Positions 1-9,494 are shown, numbered from the stretch's first letter. The stretch: DNA of 64,000 nt from Achromobacter pestifer (GCF_902859625.1 NZ_CADIJX010000016.1:37138-101137), one strand, 5' to 3'. Numbers and translations are program-made. The notes: generated by a model from the sequence alone, not told the origin.

Positions 1-1272
1 TTCCCGGTAAATCCGGGGCATCGGCCCTTCTTCCACGTAACCATTGCCCCCCCAGACCTCCATGCATTCGGCCACCGCGTTGACCGCGCGCTTGCAGATC
101 CACAGTTTCGCTGCGGGCGTTCCTACCCGCACCAGGGCGCGGGCTTGACTGTCGGCGCGCGAATCGACCGCCCGCGCCAGCCGCAGCGCCAGCATCATGG
201 CCGCTTCGCTTTCCAGGGCCAGGTCGGCCAACACATTGCGCATCAGCGCCTGCTCGATCAATGGCTTGCCGAACGCCAGGCGATGCTGCGCGTGATGCAC
301 GGACTGCACCAGCGCCTGCCGGAGCAGCGCCGCGCTACCCAGCACGCAGTCCAGCCGTGTCGTGGCCGCCATTTCCAGCAACACAGCCAGGCCCCGTCCG
401 GGTTCGCCGACCATGACACCCCAAGCCCCTTCAAATTCAACTTCGGCACTGGCGTTGCTGCGGTTGCCCAGTTTGTCTTTCAGACGGCGCACGCGGATGG
501 CGTTGCGCGGACCATCCGGAATCCAGCGTGGCACGAAGAAGCAACTCAGCCCTTCGTCCGTTTGCGCCAGCACCAGGTGCGCGTCCGCCTGCGGCACCGA
601 GAAAAACCATTTGTGGCCCACCAGTTCGTAGGCGTTGCCCCGGCCCGGCACGCCCAATGGCACGGCCCGGGTACTGACGGCGCGCAGATCGGATCCCCCC
701 TGTTTTTCCGTCAACCCCATGCCGATCAACGCACTGCGCTTGGCGGACAACGGCGCATCCATTGCGTCGAATTCGCGGGAATACAGGGCGGGGAGCCATT
801 GCCCGGCAAAGTCGATGGCGCCTGCCGGCTCACGCTGCAACAGCGGCACGGCGGCAAAGGTCATGGTGGTGGGACACAGCGTGCCCGCTTCAACCTGCCC
901 CTGCATCAAGTAGGCCGCCGCGCGCGCCACCTGCGCGCCCGGCACGGGTTGCGCCCAAGCGCGGCTGTGCAAGCCGCGAGCCAGGATGCCGCTCATCAGC
1001 AGGTTCCAGGCCGGATGAAATTCCACATGATCGATACGGTGGCCACCCCGGTCATAGGCGATCAGCCTGGGGGGGCACCGGTTGGCTTCGGCGCCTGCGG
1101 ACAGCGTTTGCGCGCGCCCCAGCCAGGCGCCATGCGCGGCCAGATCGCCTGCCCAATTTTCCGCCCCCTCGCGCCGCACCGCCTCGCGCAAGGCGGGGTC
1201 TGTGTCGTACAGGGAATAGTCCTCCAGGGGCGGAACCTGATTCTGTACGGTGTGGGTCGCGAACGATGACAT
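1..1272 (-). CDS. aidB: AidB-type acyl-CoA dehydrogenase family protein, 3' end outside window
   Basis: The first 424 codons are present; the C-terminus runs off the left edge (E. coli AidB is about 540 residues). From ATG at 1272 the protein begins MSSFATHTVQNQ. It contains AidB-like blocks: VEAGTLCPTTMTFAA, a GMGLTEKQGGSDLRA loop, VGHKWFFSVPQADAHLVLAQ, RLKDKLGNRSNAS, and near the edge EVWGGNGYVEEGPMPRIYRE. These match AidB more closely than ordinary acyl-CoA dehydrogenases. AidB is an FAD flavoprotein of the Ada alkylation response that binds DNA; its in vivo substrate is unsettled. It starts 22 bases after the upstream amidase stop, so the two are probably cotranscribed. A methyladenine glycosylase lies 3 kb away, but that link is only contextual. 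Confidence 0.9.
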   Translation of the reverse strand, partial: MSSFATHTVQNQVPPLEDYSLYDTDPALREAVRREGAENWAGDLAAHGAWLGRAQTLSAGAEANRCPPRLIAYDRGGHRIDHVEFHPAWNLLMSGILARGLHSRAWAQPVPGAQVARAAAYLMQGQVEAGTLCPTTMTFAAVPLLQREPAGAIDFAGQWLPALYSREFDAMDAPLSAKRSALIGMGLTEKQGGSDLRAVSTRAVPLGVPGRGNAYELVGHKWFFSVPQADAHLVLAQTDEGLSCFFVPRWIPDGPRNAIRVRRLKDKLGNRSNASAEVEFEGAWGVMVGEPGRGLAVLLEMAATTRLDCVLGSAALLRQALVQSVHHAQHRLAFGKPLIEQALMRNVLADLALESEAAMMLALRLARAVDSRADSQARALVRVGTPAAKLWICKRAVNAVAECMEVWGGNGYVEEGPMPRIYRE

Positions 1273-1294
1273 GGCTGCTCCGGGAAGAACTCCG

Positions 1295-2824
1295 CTATCT
1301 GGCCATGGGCGCCACCAGCGCCCAGGGCCGCAACGCTTCGACCTGCGCCGCCAGTTCCAGCAGCAGGGCTTCACTGCCCAGCGGACCCATGATCTGGATG
1401 CCGATCGGCAGTCCGTCCGACGACACGGCAAAGGGAATGGAGATCGCGGGCATGCCGGTCAGGTTGGCCAGCGGTGCGAAGGGCGAATAGCCGATGACGC
1501 CCTTCTTACCCAGACGGTAGGCCAGGTAATCCGCGTTGTCCATGGCGTAGCGGCCGATGGGCGCCGGCAGTTGCGCCAGGACGGGGCTCAGGAACAAGTC
1601 GTAGCCCTGCGCGCCATCCCGGTGCAGGAAGCGGCCAACACGGCGGGTGATCTCGTGGCAGGCATCCACGCAAGCCACATACTGCGCGCCGGAGATGGCT
1701 CGGGCATATTCGCGCGCCCCCAGCGTGGTGGGCTGCAATTCGTCGGCGGCCAGCCGGCGGCCGCGCGCGGCCACGAAGCTGTCAATCGCATTAGCCGCGG
1801 CGCTGGCGATCAGCGGCAGCATCGGCGACAGGACTTCTTCAGAACCCACCGGTGGCGGGGCCATCACCAGTTCATGGCCCAGGCCAGCGAAGAGACGCGC
1901 GGCCTCGTCCACGGCTTCGGCCACTTCCGGGTGAATTGCCGCCCCCTCGTAGGTGGTGTTGATGAATGCGATGCGACGGCGCGGGGCCGCATGCGGATCG
2001 GCGGCAACCCGCGCCACCACGGCACGATAGGACTCGGGCGGTACCGCCGGTGCGGCATAGGGCGCCCCCACGTCGGCGCCCGCGCTGATATCCAGCGACG
2101 CGGCGCAATCCCGCACCGACAGGGTCATCATGTGTTCGGTGGCCAAACCGCCCCACCCTTCGCCCTTGAGCGGACCCAACGGCATCAGGCCGCGTGACGG
2201 CTTCAGGCCCAACACCCCGCAGCACGAGGCCGGAATGCGGATCGACCCGCCACCATCGCTGCCGTGCGCGATCCGCACCATGCCGCTGGCCAGCGCGGCC
2301 CCCGCGCCGCCACTGGACCCGCCCGCGCTATGCCCCGATTTCCAGGGATTCTGTGTGGCGGGGCCGTAGGCCGGGGATTCCGTCGTGGGGCTCAGGCCAA
2401 GCTCGGCGCTGGTGGTGCGGCCAAAAGGGATCAGGCCCGCGCGGCGGTAGCGCTTGACGATCTCGGCGTCGACATTCCATTCAACGTGGCCATACAGCAC
2501 CGACCCCATGGCGCTGGGCAGGCCCAGCGCCGCCGTGCCCAGATCCTTCAGCAAGGTGGGCACACCCAGGAACGGCCGGCTGTTCAATTGCGCCAGACGT
2601 TGTTCAGGCGTCAGCGCGGCCAGTTCATCATCCAGTGCCTGGGCCAGACGCAGCCCGGCCTCGGGCTGCATGCCGCAAGCGGCATTGATGGAGGGATTGC
2701 GCGCCGCTACCCGGTCCACCGCCTGCTGCATCGCAGCAAGCGCGGTCGTAACCCCTTGGGCGATATCGGCGCCCAGCGCCGTCGCGTCGAGGGAAGAGGA
2801 ATCATGGCGTTCAGCGGTGCTCAT
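1295..2824 (-). CDS. Amidase signature family hydrolase
   Basis: A 509-residue amidase of the Ser-cisSer-Lys class. The lysine lies in the segment GVPTLLKDLG. The signature runs through SGHSAGGSSGGAGAALASG, and the nucleophile serine is expected in GSDGGGSIRIPAS, followed by GLKPSRG. These enzymes hydrolyse carboxamides to acid plus ammonia; the substrate cannot be read from sequence. I chose ATG 2824 (MSTAERHDSSSLDATA) because the 56 residues available upstream in the same frame look non-conserved and run into the intergenic region. It lies 22 bases upstream of aidB in the same direction. Confidence 0.85.
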   Translation of the reverse strand: MSTAERHDSSSLDATALGADIAQGVTTALAAMQQAVDRVAARNPSINAACGMQPEAGLRLAQALDDELAALTPEQRLAQLNSRPFLGVPTLLKDLGTAALGLPSAMGSVLYGHVEWNVDAEIVKRYRRAGLIPFGRTTSAELGLSPTTESPAYGPATQNPWKSGHSAGGSSGGAGAALASGMVRIAHGSDGGGSIRIPASCCGVLGLKPSRGLMPLGPLKGEGWGGLATEHMMTLSVRDCAASLDISAGADVGAPYAAPAVPPESYRAVVARVAADPHAAPRRRIAFINTTYEGAAIHPEVAEAVDEAARLFAGLGHELVMAPPPVGSEEVLSPMLPLIASAAANAIDSFVAARGRRLAADELQPTTLGAREYARAISGAQYVACVDACHEITRRVGRFLHRDGAQGYDLFLSPVLAQLPAPIGRYAMDNADYLAYRLGKKGVIGYSPFAPLANLTGMPAISIPFAVSSDGLPIGIQIMGPLGSEALLLELAAQVEALRPWALVAPMAR

Positions 2825-2951
2825 GCTTACGATGCTCCAGGGTTCGACGGCAAAGTGCCGCACATGCCAGGATATCGACAGTCCGCGTAGGCAACAAGCT
2901 CGCCGGGCAAGGGAAGCACCTTGGAGAAAGTGCTCCGCCCGCCCAAACGGA

Positions 2952-4364
2952 TCAGACCGCGCCGGCGGAAGACGCCCCCCGAGGGCCGGCATTGACGTCT
3001 ACGTTGACGTCCGCATCGCTGTCTTCGTCGCTGTCCGCCTCGTTGTCCGTCTCCGCACCCAATAACCTTTGGGCTTCAGCTTCTGGCAACGCTTCCACAT
3101 TTTTCAGATTCTTCAGCATCGCGCGGGTGCGCACTTCGGTCTGGCCGATCTTGTTGCTGGCGGTGTCCAGCGTCTTCTTGACCGCGGCCAGCGCGTCACC
3201 GAATTTGCCGAACTCCGTCTTGACCGCACGCAGCACCTGCCACACTTCAGACGATCGCTGCTCGATCGCCAGGGTGCGGAATCCCATTTGCAGGCTGTTC
3301 AGCAGCGCAGCCAGATTGCTGGGCCCGGCCACATTGATGCGCAGGTCATGCAGCTTATCCAGCAGGCCGGGCCGCCGCAGCACTTCGGCATACAGGCTTT
3401 CGGTGGGCAAGAACATGATGGCGAAGTCGGTCGTATGGGGCGGCGCGACGTACTTGCTGGCAATCAGCCTGGCCTGTAGCTCGACCGCCCGGCCCAGCGC
3501 GGCGCCGGCCGTCTTCACGCCTTCCACGTCCGCGGCCTCTTGGGCATCCATCAGCCGCTCGTATTCTTCCTTGGGGAACTTCGCGTCGATCGGCAGCCAG
3601 ACCGGCTCCAGGCCATCACCGCGTCCCGGCAGGCGGATGGCGAATTCCACGACGGCATCGCTGCCCGGCACCGGTTTGATATTGCTGGCGTACTGATCGG
3701 GCGTCATGTTGTCTTCGATCAGCCGCGCCAGCTGCACTTCACCCCAGGTGCCGCGTGACTTCACGTTGGTCAGCACGCGCTTCAGGTCGCCCACCCCTGC
3801 GGCCAGGGCCTGCATTTCGCCCAGGCCTTTATGTACCGCTTCAAGCCGGTCAGACACCAGCTTGAAGGACTCGCCCAGGCGCTGCTCCAGCGTCGCGTGG
3901 AGCTTTTCATCCACGGTGCGGCGCATCTCGTCCAGCTTGGCGCTGTTGTCCGTCTGCAACGATTGCAAACGCTGGTCCACGGTGGCGCGCACCTCCATCA
4001 GGCGGCGTTCGTTGATCTGGATGAGCCCCTGCAATTGCTCGCCGAAACCGGCGGCGAAACGGGCCAGGGATTCGGCGGATTCCGTGCGTGCGGCCTGGGC
4101 ATCGCGCGCCAGTCCGCTGCGAAGATCACCCTGGGACTGAGCCAGCTCCTGCCGCAACGTCCGCGTGGACTCCGCGAATTCGCTGCGCAGGCCGCGCTGG
4201 CCGTCCGTGATGTCCGAGCGCAAGGCGCGTTCGGTTCGCTCTTGCCCCTCCAGCAGCGCGTCCAGCCGGGAATCCCTTGCGGGAGGCCGTAGCCAGGCCA
4301 GCACGGACACCAGACAGGCAAGAACTGCGCCGCCAGCGGCGACCCAAAGCAGGATTTCGTTCAA
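2952..4364 (-). CDS. rmuC: DNA recombination protein RmuC
   Basis: About 470 residues. An N-terminal membrane anchor (NEILLWVAAGGAVLACLVSVLAW) is followed by a long coiled coil of Glu/Arg/Gln-rich heptads (about residues 35-190), then the RmuC nuclease-like core with RGTWGEVQL, VEFAIRLPG, LPIDAKFP and FLPTESLYAEVLR. RmuC limits inversions at short inverted repeats in E. coli. Start choice: a TTG at 4364 follows a GGAGAG ribosome site by 7 bases and puts the anchor at the extreme N-terminus; an in-frame ATG at 4403 is the alternative. The C-terminal 30 residues are Asp/Glu-rich (DSDEDSDADV) and likely disordered. Confidence 0.9.
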   Translation of the reverse strand: MNEILLWVAAGGAVLACLVSVLAWLRPPARDSRLDALLEGQERTERALRSDITDGQRGLRSEFAESTRTLRQELAQSQGDLRSGLARDAQAARTESAESLARFAAGFGEQLQGLIQINERRLMEVRATVDQRLQSLQTDNSAKLDEMRRTVDEKLHATLEQRLGESFKLVSDRLEAVHKGLGEMQALAAGVGDLKRVLTNVKSRGTWGEVQLARLIEDNMTPDQYASNIKPVPGSDAVVEFAIRLPGRGDGLEPVWLPIDAKFPKEEYERLMDAQEAADVEGVKTAGAALGRAVELQARLIASKYVAPPHTTDFAIMFLPTESLYAEVLRRPGLLDKLHDLRINVAGPSNLAALLNSLQMGFRTLAIEQRSSEVWQVLRAVKTEFGKFGDALAAVKKTLDTASNKIGQTEVRTRAMLKNLKNVEALPEAEAQRLLGAETDNEADSDEDSDADVNVDVNAGPRGASSAGAV

Positions 4365-4426
4365 AAGAGGTCTCTCCAAAGCCGGAATTGTAGGATGCAT
4401 CATCGCACCCAGGCCGCCATTGGCGT

Positions 4427-5164
4427 CTAGGGCGTGACGGGCCGCGAAGCCTCGGGCAGCACGATGCCCTGACGATCAACCCAGGTGTAGTCATGCCCGG
4501 CGCGTTGCCCGCGCCGCAGCGGATTGCGCGTGCAGACCGAGGCATAGGCGGGATCGACAAAGCGGTAATGCAAATGTTCGTCCCGTCCCAGCGGAATGCC
4601 CAGCCGTGTCGTGCGGATCAAGGCCTGGGGCGAATCGCCTACGTCCTCGACGTACAGCGCATCCGGATCAAATCGGCGCGCGTCCCATTCCGGCACTTTC
4701 AACCCCAGCGAGCGGCACAGCAGCGTTTGCCCGGCACACAAGCGCGACGGCGGGCGCGGATGCCCCTGCGCGTCGGGATTCAACTGCTGCATGCGGGCCA
4801 GCGCCTCGGGGCCGGATTGCGCGTCCGTCCAGGGATGGCCGGATTTGATCAGCACCGCATTGCCAGGGCCGGCCGCGCTGAAATTCAGCGAATCGCCGCC
4901 CCGCGCGTAGTACATGTAGATGACGCCGCCATCCATGAACAAGGCGCGGCGCTTGTGCGTGTAGCCCAGCGAGGCATGGCTGCCTTTTTCTTCGAGGTAG
5001 TAGGCTTCGGTCTCGATGATGCGCATCGACAGCCACAGTCCCTCCACGCGATGGCGGATGACCTTGCCCAGCAGATCACGCGCCAGCTCGGAAGCGTCGC
5101 GGTCAAAAAAGGCATCGGGCAACGCCCTGTTGACGCTGCGCGATGCCGGGATGGAAGACGCCAT
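4427..5164 (-). CDS. DNA-3-methyladenine glycosylase, AAG/Mpg family
   Basis: About 245 residues of the eukaryote-like AAG (Mpg) fold. Signatures are LARDLLGKVIRHRVEG, the catalytic stretch IIETEAYY, SHASLGYTHKRRALFMDGGVIYMYYARGG, then AVLIKSGHP and LGIPLGRDEHLHYRFVD. The enzyme removes 3-methyladenine, hypoxanthine or other damaged purines by base flipping. ATG 5164 (MASSIPASRS) was preferred because the longer frame, up to 5236, overlaps the upstream ArsC-like gene. It lies 16 bases after that gene's stop, so it may be the last gene of the pot operon transcript. Confidence 0.87.
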   Translation of the reverse strand: MASSIPASRSVNRALPDAFFDRDASELARDLLGKVIRHRVEGLWLSMRIIETEAYYLEEKGSHASLGYTHKRRALFMDGGVIYMYYARGGDSLNFSAAGPGNAVLIKSGHPWTDAQSGPEALARMQQLNPDAQGHPRPPSRLCAGQTLLCRSLGLKVPEWDARRFDPDALYVEDVGDSPQALIRTTRLGIPLGRDEHLHYRFVDPAYASVCTRNPLRRGQRAGHDYTWVDRQGIVLPEASRPVTP

Positions 5165-5180
5165 CGCAGCGGGCGCCGTG

Positions 5181-5537
5181 TCAGGCGAAGCGTTCGCCGT
5201 AGCGCTTTTCGCTGAAGCCAACCGTGACCTCGTCATCCGGCGTCACCGTGACGGGCCGGCGCACCAGCGCGGGGTATTCCGCGATCAACTGGCTCCATTG
5301 GGCATCGGTGTGTGCGGTCTTGCGGTCTTCGGGCAGATTGCGCCACGTCATCGACGTGCGGTTGACCAGCTTTTCCCAGCCGCCAACTTTGTCCGACCAC
5401 GCTTTCAGCGTCTTGGCCGGTACCGGATGATCGCGGTAATCCACGAATGCGTGCTCGACGCCATGGTCAGACAACCAGTCGCGCGCCTTGATGCAGGTGC
5501 TGCACTTGGTCAGGCCATACAGAGTGGTTTGCTTCAT
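5181..5537 (-). CDS. ArsC/Spx family thioredoxin-fold protein (YffB-like)
   Basis: 118 residues: MKQTTLYGLTKCSTCIKARDWL. A single CSTC motif sits near the N-terminus, with the thioredoxin-like ArsC fold (VDYRDHPV) and the conserved RPVTVT proline loop near the end. Length and sequence fit the YffB/Spx branch rather than a proven arsenate reductase, and no ars genes are nearby. Its ATG overlaps the potI stop by 4 bases (ATGA), so it is translationally coupled to the polyamine transporter. Function is inferred only at fold level. Confidence 0.8.
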   Translation of the reverse strand: MKQTTLYGLTKCSTCIKARDWLSDHGVEHAFVDYRDHPVPAKTLKAWSDKVGGWEKLVNRTSMTWRNLPEDRKTAHTDAQWSQLIAEYPALVRRPVTVTPDDEVTVGFSEKRYGERFA

Positions 5538-6343
5538 TTGGGTTCGGACTCCTTGCGCCATTGCAGGCGATTGGCCAGGATCACGCACGTGCCCACGGCC
5601 AGGATGAACAACGTGGCAAGCGCGTTGATCTCGGGTTTCAGACCCAGCCGCACGCGCGAGAACACTTCCATCGGCAGCGTGCTGGAACTGGGACCGGACA
5701 GGAACGACGCCAGCACGACGTCATCCAGCGACAGCGTGAACGACAGCAACCAGGCCGATGCCAGCGCCGGCGCGATCAGCGGCAGCGTGATCTTGAAGAA
5801 CACGGTGATGGGGGTTGCGCCCAGGTCCAGCGCCGCCTCCTCCAATGACCGGTCCAGGTCGCGGATACGGGTCTGGATAACGACGGCCACGAACGCCATG
5901 CACAGCGTCACGTGCCCCACCCAGATTGTGAAGACGCCGTTTTCGGCGGGCCAGCCCAGGCTGCCGCGCAGTTCCACGAACATCAGCAACAGCGAAATAC
6001 CCAGCACGACTTCGGGAATGACAAGCGGCGCGCTCAACATGCCCACGTATAGCGAGAAGCCACGGAAGCGCCCCATGCGCCCCAGCACATAGCCCGCCCA
6101 CGTACCGATGATGACGGCCGCCGTCGCCGTCATCGCCGCGATGCGGAACGACAACCAGGCCGACCGCAACAGCGCATCGTCATTGAACAGCGCGTGATAC
6201 CAGCGGAACGAAAAACCCGCCCAGGACGTGACCGTGGGCGACTCGTTGAACGAAAACACCATCAGGCTGACGATGGGCACATACAAGAAGAAATAACCCA
6301 GCCCCAGCACCACGGCGCGCAACGTCTTGTTGGGGCCTTTCAT
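5534..6343 (-). CDS. potI: Putrescine/spermidine ABC transporter permease PotI-like
   Basis: 269 residues with about six membrane helices. It begins MKGPNKTLRAVVLGLGYFFLYVPIVSLMVFSFNES, typical of PotC/PotI. The EAA loop reads EEAALDLGATPITVFFKITLPLIAPAL; this loop contacts the ATPase. ATG 6343 overlaps the potH stop by 4 bases. It is the second inner-membrane half of the polyamine importer encoded by the four genes at 5534-9494. Confidence 0.9.
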   Translation of the reverse strand: MKGPNKTLRAVVLGLGYFFLYVPIVSLMVFSFNESPTVTSWAGFSFRWYHALFNDDALLRSAWLSFRIAAMTATAAVIIGTWAGYVLGRMGRFRGFSLYVGMLSAPLVIPEVVLGISLLLMFVELRGSLGWPAENGVFTIWVGHVTLCMAFVAVVIQTRIRDLDRSLEEAALDLGATPITVFFKITLPLIAPALASAWLLSFTLSLDDVVLASFLSGPSSSTLPMEVFSRVRLGLKPEINALATLFILAVGTCVILANRLQWRKESEPK

Positions 6344-7260
6344 GCGCGGCCTCCGTTCGTCTGTTCCTGCTGCTTGACCTGGTTGTACTGAAAGTAGACC
6401 AGCGGCACGAGCAACAGCAACACCATCACGCAGGTCACCGCAGATGCCATCGGCCAATCGGCGTTATTGAAGAATTCGTTCCACATCACGCGGCCCATCA
6501 TCAGCGTATTGGCGCCACCCAGCATTTCCGGAATCACGTATTCGCCCACCGCCGGAATGAATACCAGCATGGCGCCGGCGATCACGCCCTGGCGCGACAG
6601 CGGTACGGTGATCTGCCAGAACGCCTGCCAGGGCTTGGCGCCCAGGTCATACGCGGCTTCCAGCAGACGCAAGTCCATCTTCACCAACGTCGCGTACAGC
6701 GGCAGGATGAAGAACGGCAGATAGGCGTAGACCATGCCGATATAGACCGCCACATCAGTGCGGTAGATCTCCAGCGGACTGGAAATCAAACCCAGGCTTT
6801 GCAGCAGATTATTCAACAGACCGTCGTTGCGCAAAATGCCGACCCAGGCGTACACGCGCAACAGCAACGACGTCCAGAACGGCAGGATCACGCCCAACAG
6901 CAACAGATTACGCACACGAGGCGACGACCGGGCGATGTAGTAGGCAATCGGATACCCGATCAGCACGCAGATCAGCGTGGTGATGCCCGCGATCTTCACG
7001 GAACTCAGGTAGGTCTTGAAATACAGGCTGTCGGTGAACAGCAGGATATAGCCGCGCAAGTGCAGGCTGAACTGCACCGCCTCGTCCTTGAATTCCGCCA
7101 GCGCCGTGTAGGGTGGAATGCCGAATGTCACTTCGGCGAAGCTGATCTTCAGCACCAACAGGAACGGCAGCAGCAGGAACAGCACCAGCCAGGCGAACGG
7201 CGGCAGCACCGCCAGCGTCCGGCCCGACGGCAACCAGTCGCGGGGCGAAAACCGGATCAT
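6340..7260 (-). CDS. potH: Putrescine/spermidine ABC transporter permease PotH-like
   Basis: 306 residues, about six membrane helices. After an N-terminal cytosolic stretch come LAVLPPFAWLVLFLLLPFLLVLKISFAE and an EAA loop, EAAYDLGAKPWQAFWQITVPLSRQGV. PotB/PotH family membrane subunit, expected to pair with PotI. Its start overlaps the potG stop (ATGA at 7257-7260) and its stop overlaps the potI start, so the three genes are tightly coupled. Confidence 0.9.
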   Translation of the reverse strand: MIRFSPRDWLPSGRTLAVLPPFAWLVLFLLLPFLLVLKISFAEVTFGIPPYTALAEFKDEAVQFSLHLRGYILLFTDSLYFKTYLSSVKIAGITTLICVLIGYPIAYYIARSSPRVRNLLLLGVILPFWTSLLLRVYAWVGILRNDGLLNNLLQSLGLISSPLEIYRTDVAVYIGMVYAYLPFFILPLYATLVKMDLRLLEAAYDLGAKPWQAFWQITVPLSRQGVIAGAMLVFIPAVGEYVIPEMLGGANTLMMGRVMWNEFFNNADWPMASAVTCVMVLLLLVPLVYFQYNQVKQQEQTNGGRA

Positions 7261-8384
7261 GACGCCAGCACCGTCGCGCTGTCGGCACCCCAGCTGACGA
7301 AGATCTCTTCGTCGATGCCCGGGGCGTCCATCTGGGCCAGCAACAGGCTGGGCACGCTGGCCTCGACCGTCTTGCCGGAATCCAGGCGGATCTGATAAAG
7401 GGCATAGCTGCCCATCCAGGCCATGTGGCTGACCATGCCGTGGGCCCAGTTGTATTCGCCTTCGGGCTGTTCACGCGACACCACCAGGCGTTCTGGCCGG
7501 ATCGAGACGTGCACTTCCATGCCCAGCGGCTCGCTCACGCCGTGGTTCACGAACAGCGGGCGGGTCAGTTCAGCGCATTCGATCGCCACATGGTCAGGTT
7601 CATCGACGACGATGGTGCCCGTGAACATATTGGTCGACCCGATGAAGCTGGCGACAAAGCGTGAATTCGGGAACGCATAGACGTCCTGCGGCGTGCCGCA
7701 CTGGACGATCTGCCCTTCGGTCATGACGGCCAGGCGATGCGCCATGGTCATGGCCTCTTCCTGATCGTGGGTGACCATGATGCAGGTCACGCCGACCTGC
7801 TCCAGGATCTTCACGAGTTCGATCTGCGTTTTCTGGCGGATCTGCTTGTCCAGCGCCGACATGGGCTCGTCCAGCAGCAGCAGCTTGGGCCGCTTGACCA
7901 GACTGCGCGCCAGGGCCACGCGCTGCTGCTGGCCGCCCGACAACTGGTTGGGCTTGCGACGCGAATAACCGGCCATCTGGACCAGGTCCAGGGCTTCGAA
8001 GACGCGGTCATGGATTTCGGCGCGGTCCACGCCTTCCTGCTTCAGGCCGAACGCCACGTTGGCCTCGACCGTCATGTGCGGGAACAGCGCGTAGGACTGG
8101 AACATCATGTTCACGGGACGCCGGTACGGCGGCACGCCGGTGATGTCTTCGCCGTCCAGCAGAATCTGCCCGGACGTCGTTTCCTCGAAACCCGCCAGCA
8201 TGCGCAACAAGGTGGACTTGCCGCTGCCGGAGCTTCCCAGCAGCGCGAAGATCTCGTTGCGCTTGACCGACAGGTTGACGGAACGCACGGCGACCACATC
8301 GCCAAAAATCTTGACCACATCGGAGACCCGGACGAACTCGTCCGGGTCGACCGTATGCGGCGCCGAGTAACGGCTATCGCTCAT
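7257..8384 (-). CDS. potG: Putrescine ABC transporter ATPase PotG-like
   Basis: 375 residues. Walker A GSSGSGKST (residues 50-58), Q-loop FQSYALFPHMTV, signature LSGGQQQRVALAR (about 148-160), Walker B LLLLDEP, D-loop SALD, and an H-loop in VTHDQEEAM. A C-terminal TOBE-type regulatory domain (about 290-375) is characteristic of the PotA/PotG/MalK group. It energises polyamine import with PotH and PotI. Six bases separate it from the upstream potF stop. Confidence 0.92.
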   Translation of the reverse strand: MSDSRYSAPHTVDPDEFVRVSDVVKIFGDVVAVRSVNLSVKRNEIFALLGSSGSGKSTLLRMLAGFEETTSGQILLDGEDITGVPPYRRPVNMMFQSYALFPHMTVEANVAFGLKQEGVDRAEIHDRVFEALDLVQMAGYSRRKPNQLSGGQQQRVALARSLVKRPKLLLLDEPMSALDKQIRQKTQIELVKILEQVGVTCIMVTHDQEEAMTMAHRLAVMTEGQIVQCGTPQDVYAFPNSRFVASFIGSTNMFTGTIVVDEPDHVAIECAELTRPLFVNHGVSEPLGMEVHVSIRPERLVVSREQPEGEYNWAHGMVSHMAWMGSYALYQIRLDSGKTVEASVPSLLLAQMDAPGIDEEIFVSWGADSATVLAS

Positions 8385-8390
8385 GATGAC

Positions 8391-9494
8391 TTATCTTCCA
8401 GACTTCAGCTCGGACCACATCCGATTTTGCAGGCGTTGCACGTTCAAGGGCAGCGCCTTGATCACGTACAGGGTCTTGGAGACCTCGGCCGGCGGGTAGA
8501 TCATGGGGTTTTCGGCCACGTCCTTCACCACATACTGCCGCGCTTCCTTGTTGGCGTTGGGGTAGAACATGGTGTTGGTGATGGCCGCATGCACCTTGGG
8601 CGTTTCAATGTAGTTGATGAACGCCAGGGCCTCTTCGGGGTGCGGGGCATCCTTGGGGATGACCATCAGGTCGAACCACGCCGGCGCACCGCCCTTCGGG
8701 ATGAAGTAGTTCACTTCATAGGACTTCTTGGCTTCCTGCGCGCGCTTGCGGGCGATCATGACGTCACCCGAAAAGCCGTAGACCATGCACAAGTCACCCA
8801 CGGCCAATTCGTCGATGTAGCCCGACGAGCTGAACTGGCGGATGTACGGCCGGATCTGCTTGAGCACATCCAGCGCGGCCTTGTAGTCGTCCGGATTGGT
8901 GCTGTTGGGATCCTTGCCCAGATACTTCAGCACGGCCGGGAACACTTGCGCCGCTTCGTCCAGCATCGAGATGCCGCACTCTTTCAGCTTGGCGGCGTTC
9001 TCGGGCTTGAAGATCATGTCCCAGTTGGCCAGGTCCACGGTGTCGCCCATGATCTGCTTGACCTTGGTGACGTTGTAGCCCAGCCCGTTGGTGCCGTAGC
9101 CCCAGGGGATCGCGTACTCGTTGCCCGGATCGACGGTCGCCACCAGCGCCATCACTTCCGGGTCCAGGTACTTCCAGTTCGGGATCTTGGACTTGTCCAG
9201 TTTCTGGAACAGGCCGGCCTCGATCTGGCGCGAGGCGTAATGGGTGGACGGGACAACGACGTCGTAACCCGACTTGCCTGCCAACAGTTTGGCTTGCAGC
9301 GTGTCGTTGCTGTCGTAGACGTCATAGCGGACCTTGATGCCGGTTTCCTTTTCGAAACCGGGGATCGTGTCCGGGGCCGTGTATTCGGCCCAGTTGTAGA
9401 CGTTGACGACCTTATTCTGCGCGACCGCCGACGATGCCGATGCCGCGACCAACACCGCGCCGAGCGCCCAGCGCATTCCCGCCCTTAGTTCCAT
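8391..9494 (-). CDS. potF: Periplasmic putrescine-binding protein PotF-like
   Basis: 367 residues with a cleavable signal peptide (about 1-25, ending ASSAVAQ). The mature protein begins NKVVNVYNWAEYTAPDTIPGFEKETGIKV, the hallmark of PotD/PotF. GYDVVVPSTHY and IPWGYGTNGLGYN line the substrate cleft in the family. First gene of the operon potF-potG-potH-potI on the minus strand; the 146-base spacer upstream (9495-9640) should hold the promoter, but I could not assign clear -35/-10 boxes. Confidence 0.92.
   Translation of the reverse strand: MELRAGMRWALGAVLVAASASSAVAQNKVVNVYNWAEYTAPDTIPGFEKETGIKVRYDVYDSNDTLQAKLLAGKSGYDVVVPSTHYASRQIEAGLFQKLDKSKIPNWKYLDPEVMALVATVDPGNEYAIPWGYGTNGLGYNVTKVKQIMGDTVDLANWDMIFKPENAAKLKECGISMLDEAAQVFPAVLKYLGKDPNSTNPDDYKAALDVLKQIRPYIRQFSSSGYIDELAVGDLCMVYGFSGDVMIARKRAQEAKKSYEVNYFIPKGGAPAWFDLMVIPKDAPHPEEALAFINYIETPKVHAAITNTMFYPNANKEARQYVVKDVAENPMIYPPAEVSKTLYVIKALPLNVQRLQNRMWSELKSGR

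Noticed and set aside
145..1269. Long plus-strand open frame opposite aidB
   Set aside because: It is the complement of the clear aidB reading frame, His/Gln/Arg-rich and without family features; GC-rich DNA gives many such frames.
7737..9488. 583-codon plus-strand frame over potG and potF
   Set aside because: It covers two well-identified genes on the other strand and has the His/Gln/Arg-rich composition of an antisense shadow.
5534..9494. Spermidine versus putrescine specificity of the Pot system
   Set aside because: The order F-G-H-I and sequence style favour the PotFGHI type, but substrate specificity cannot be fixed from these residues by eye.
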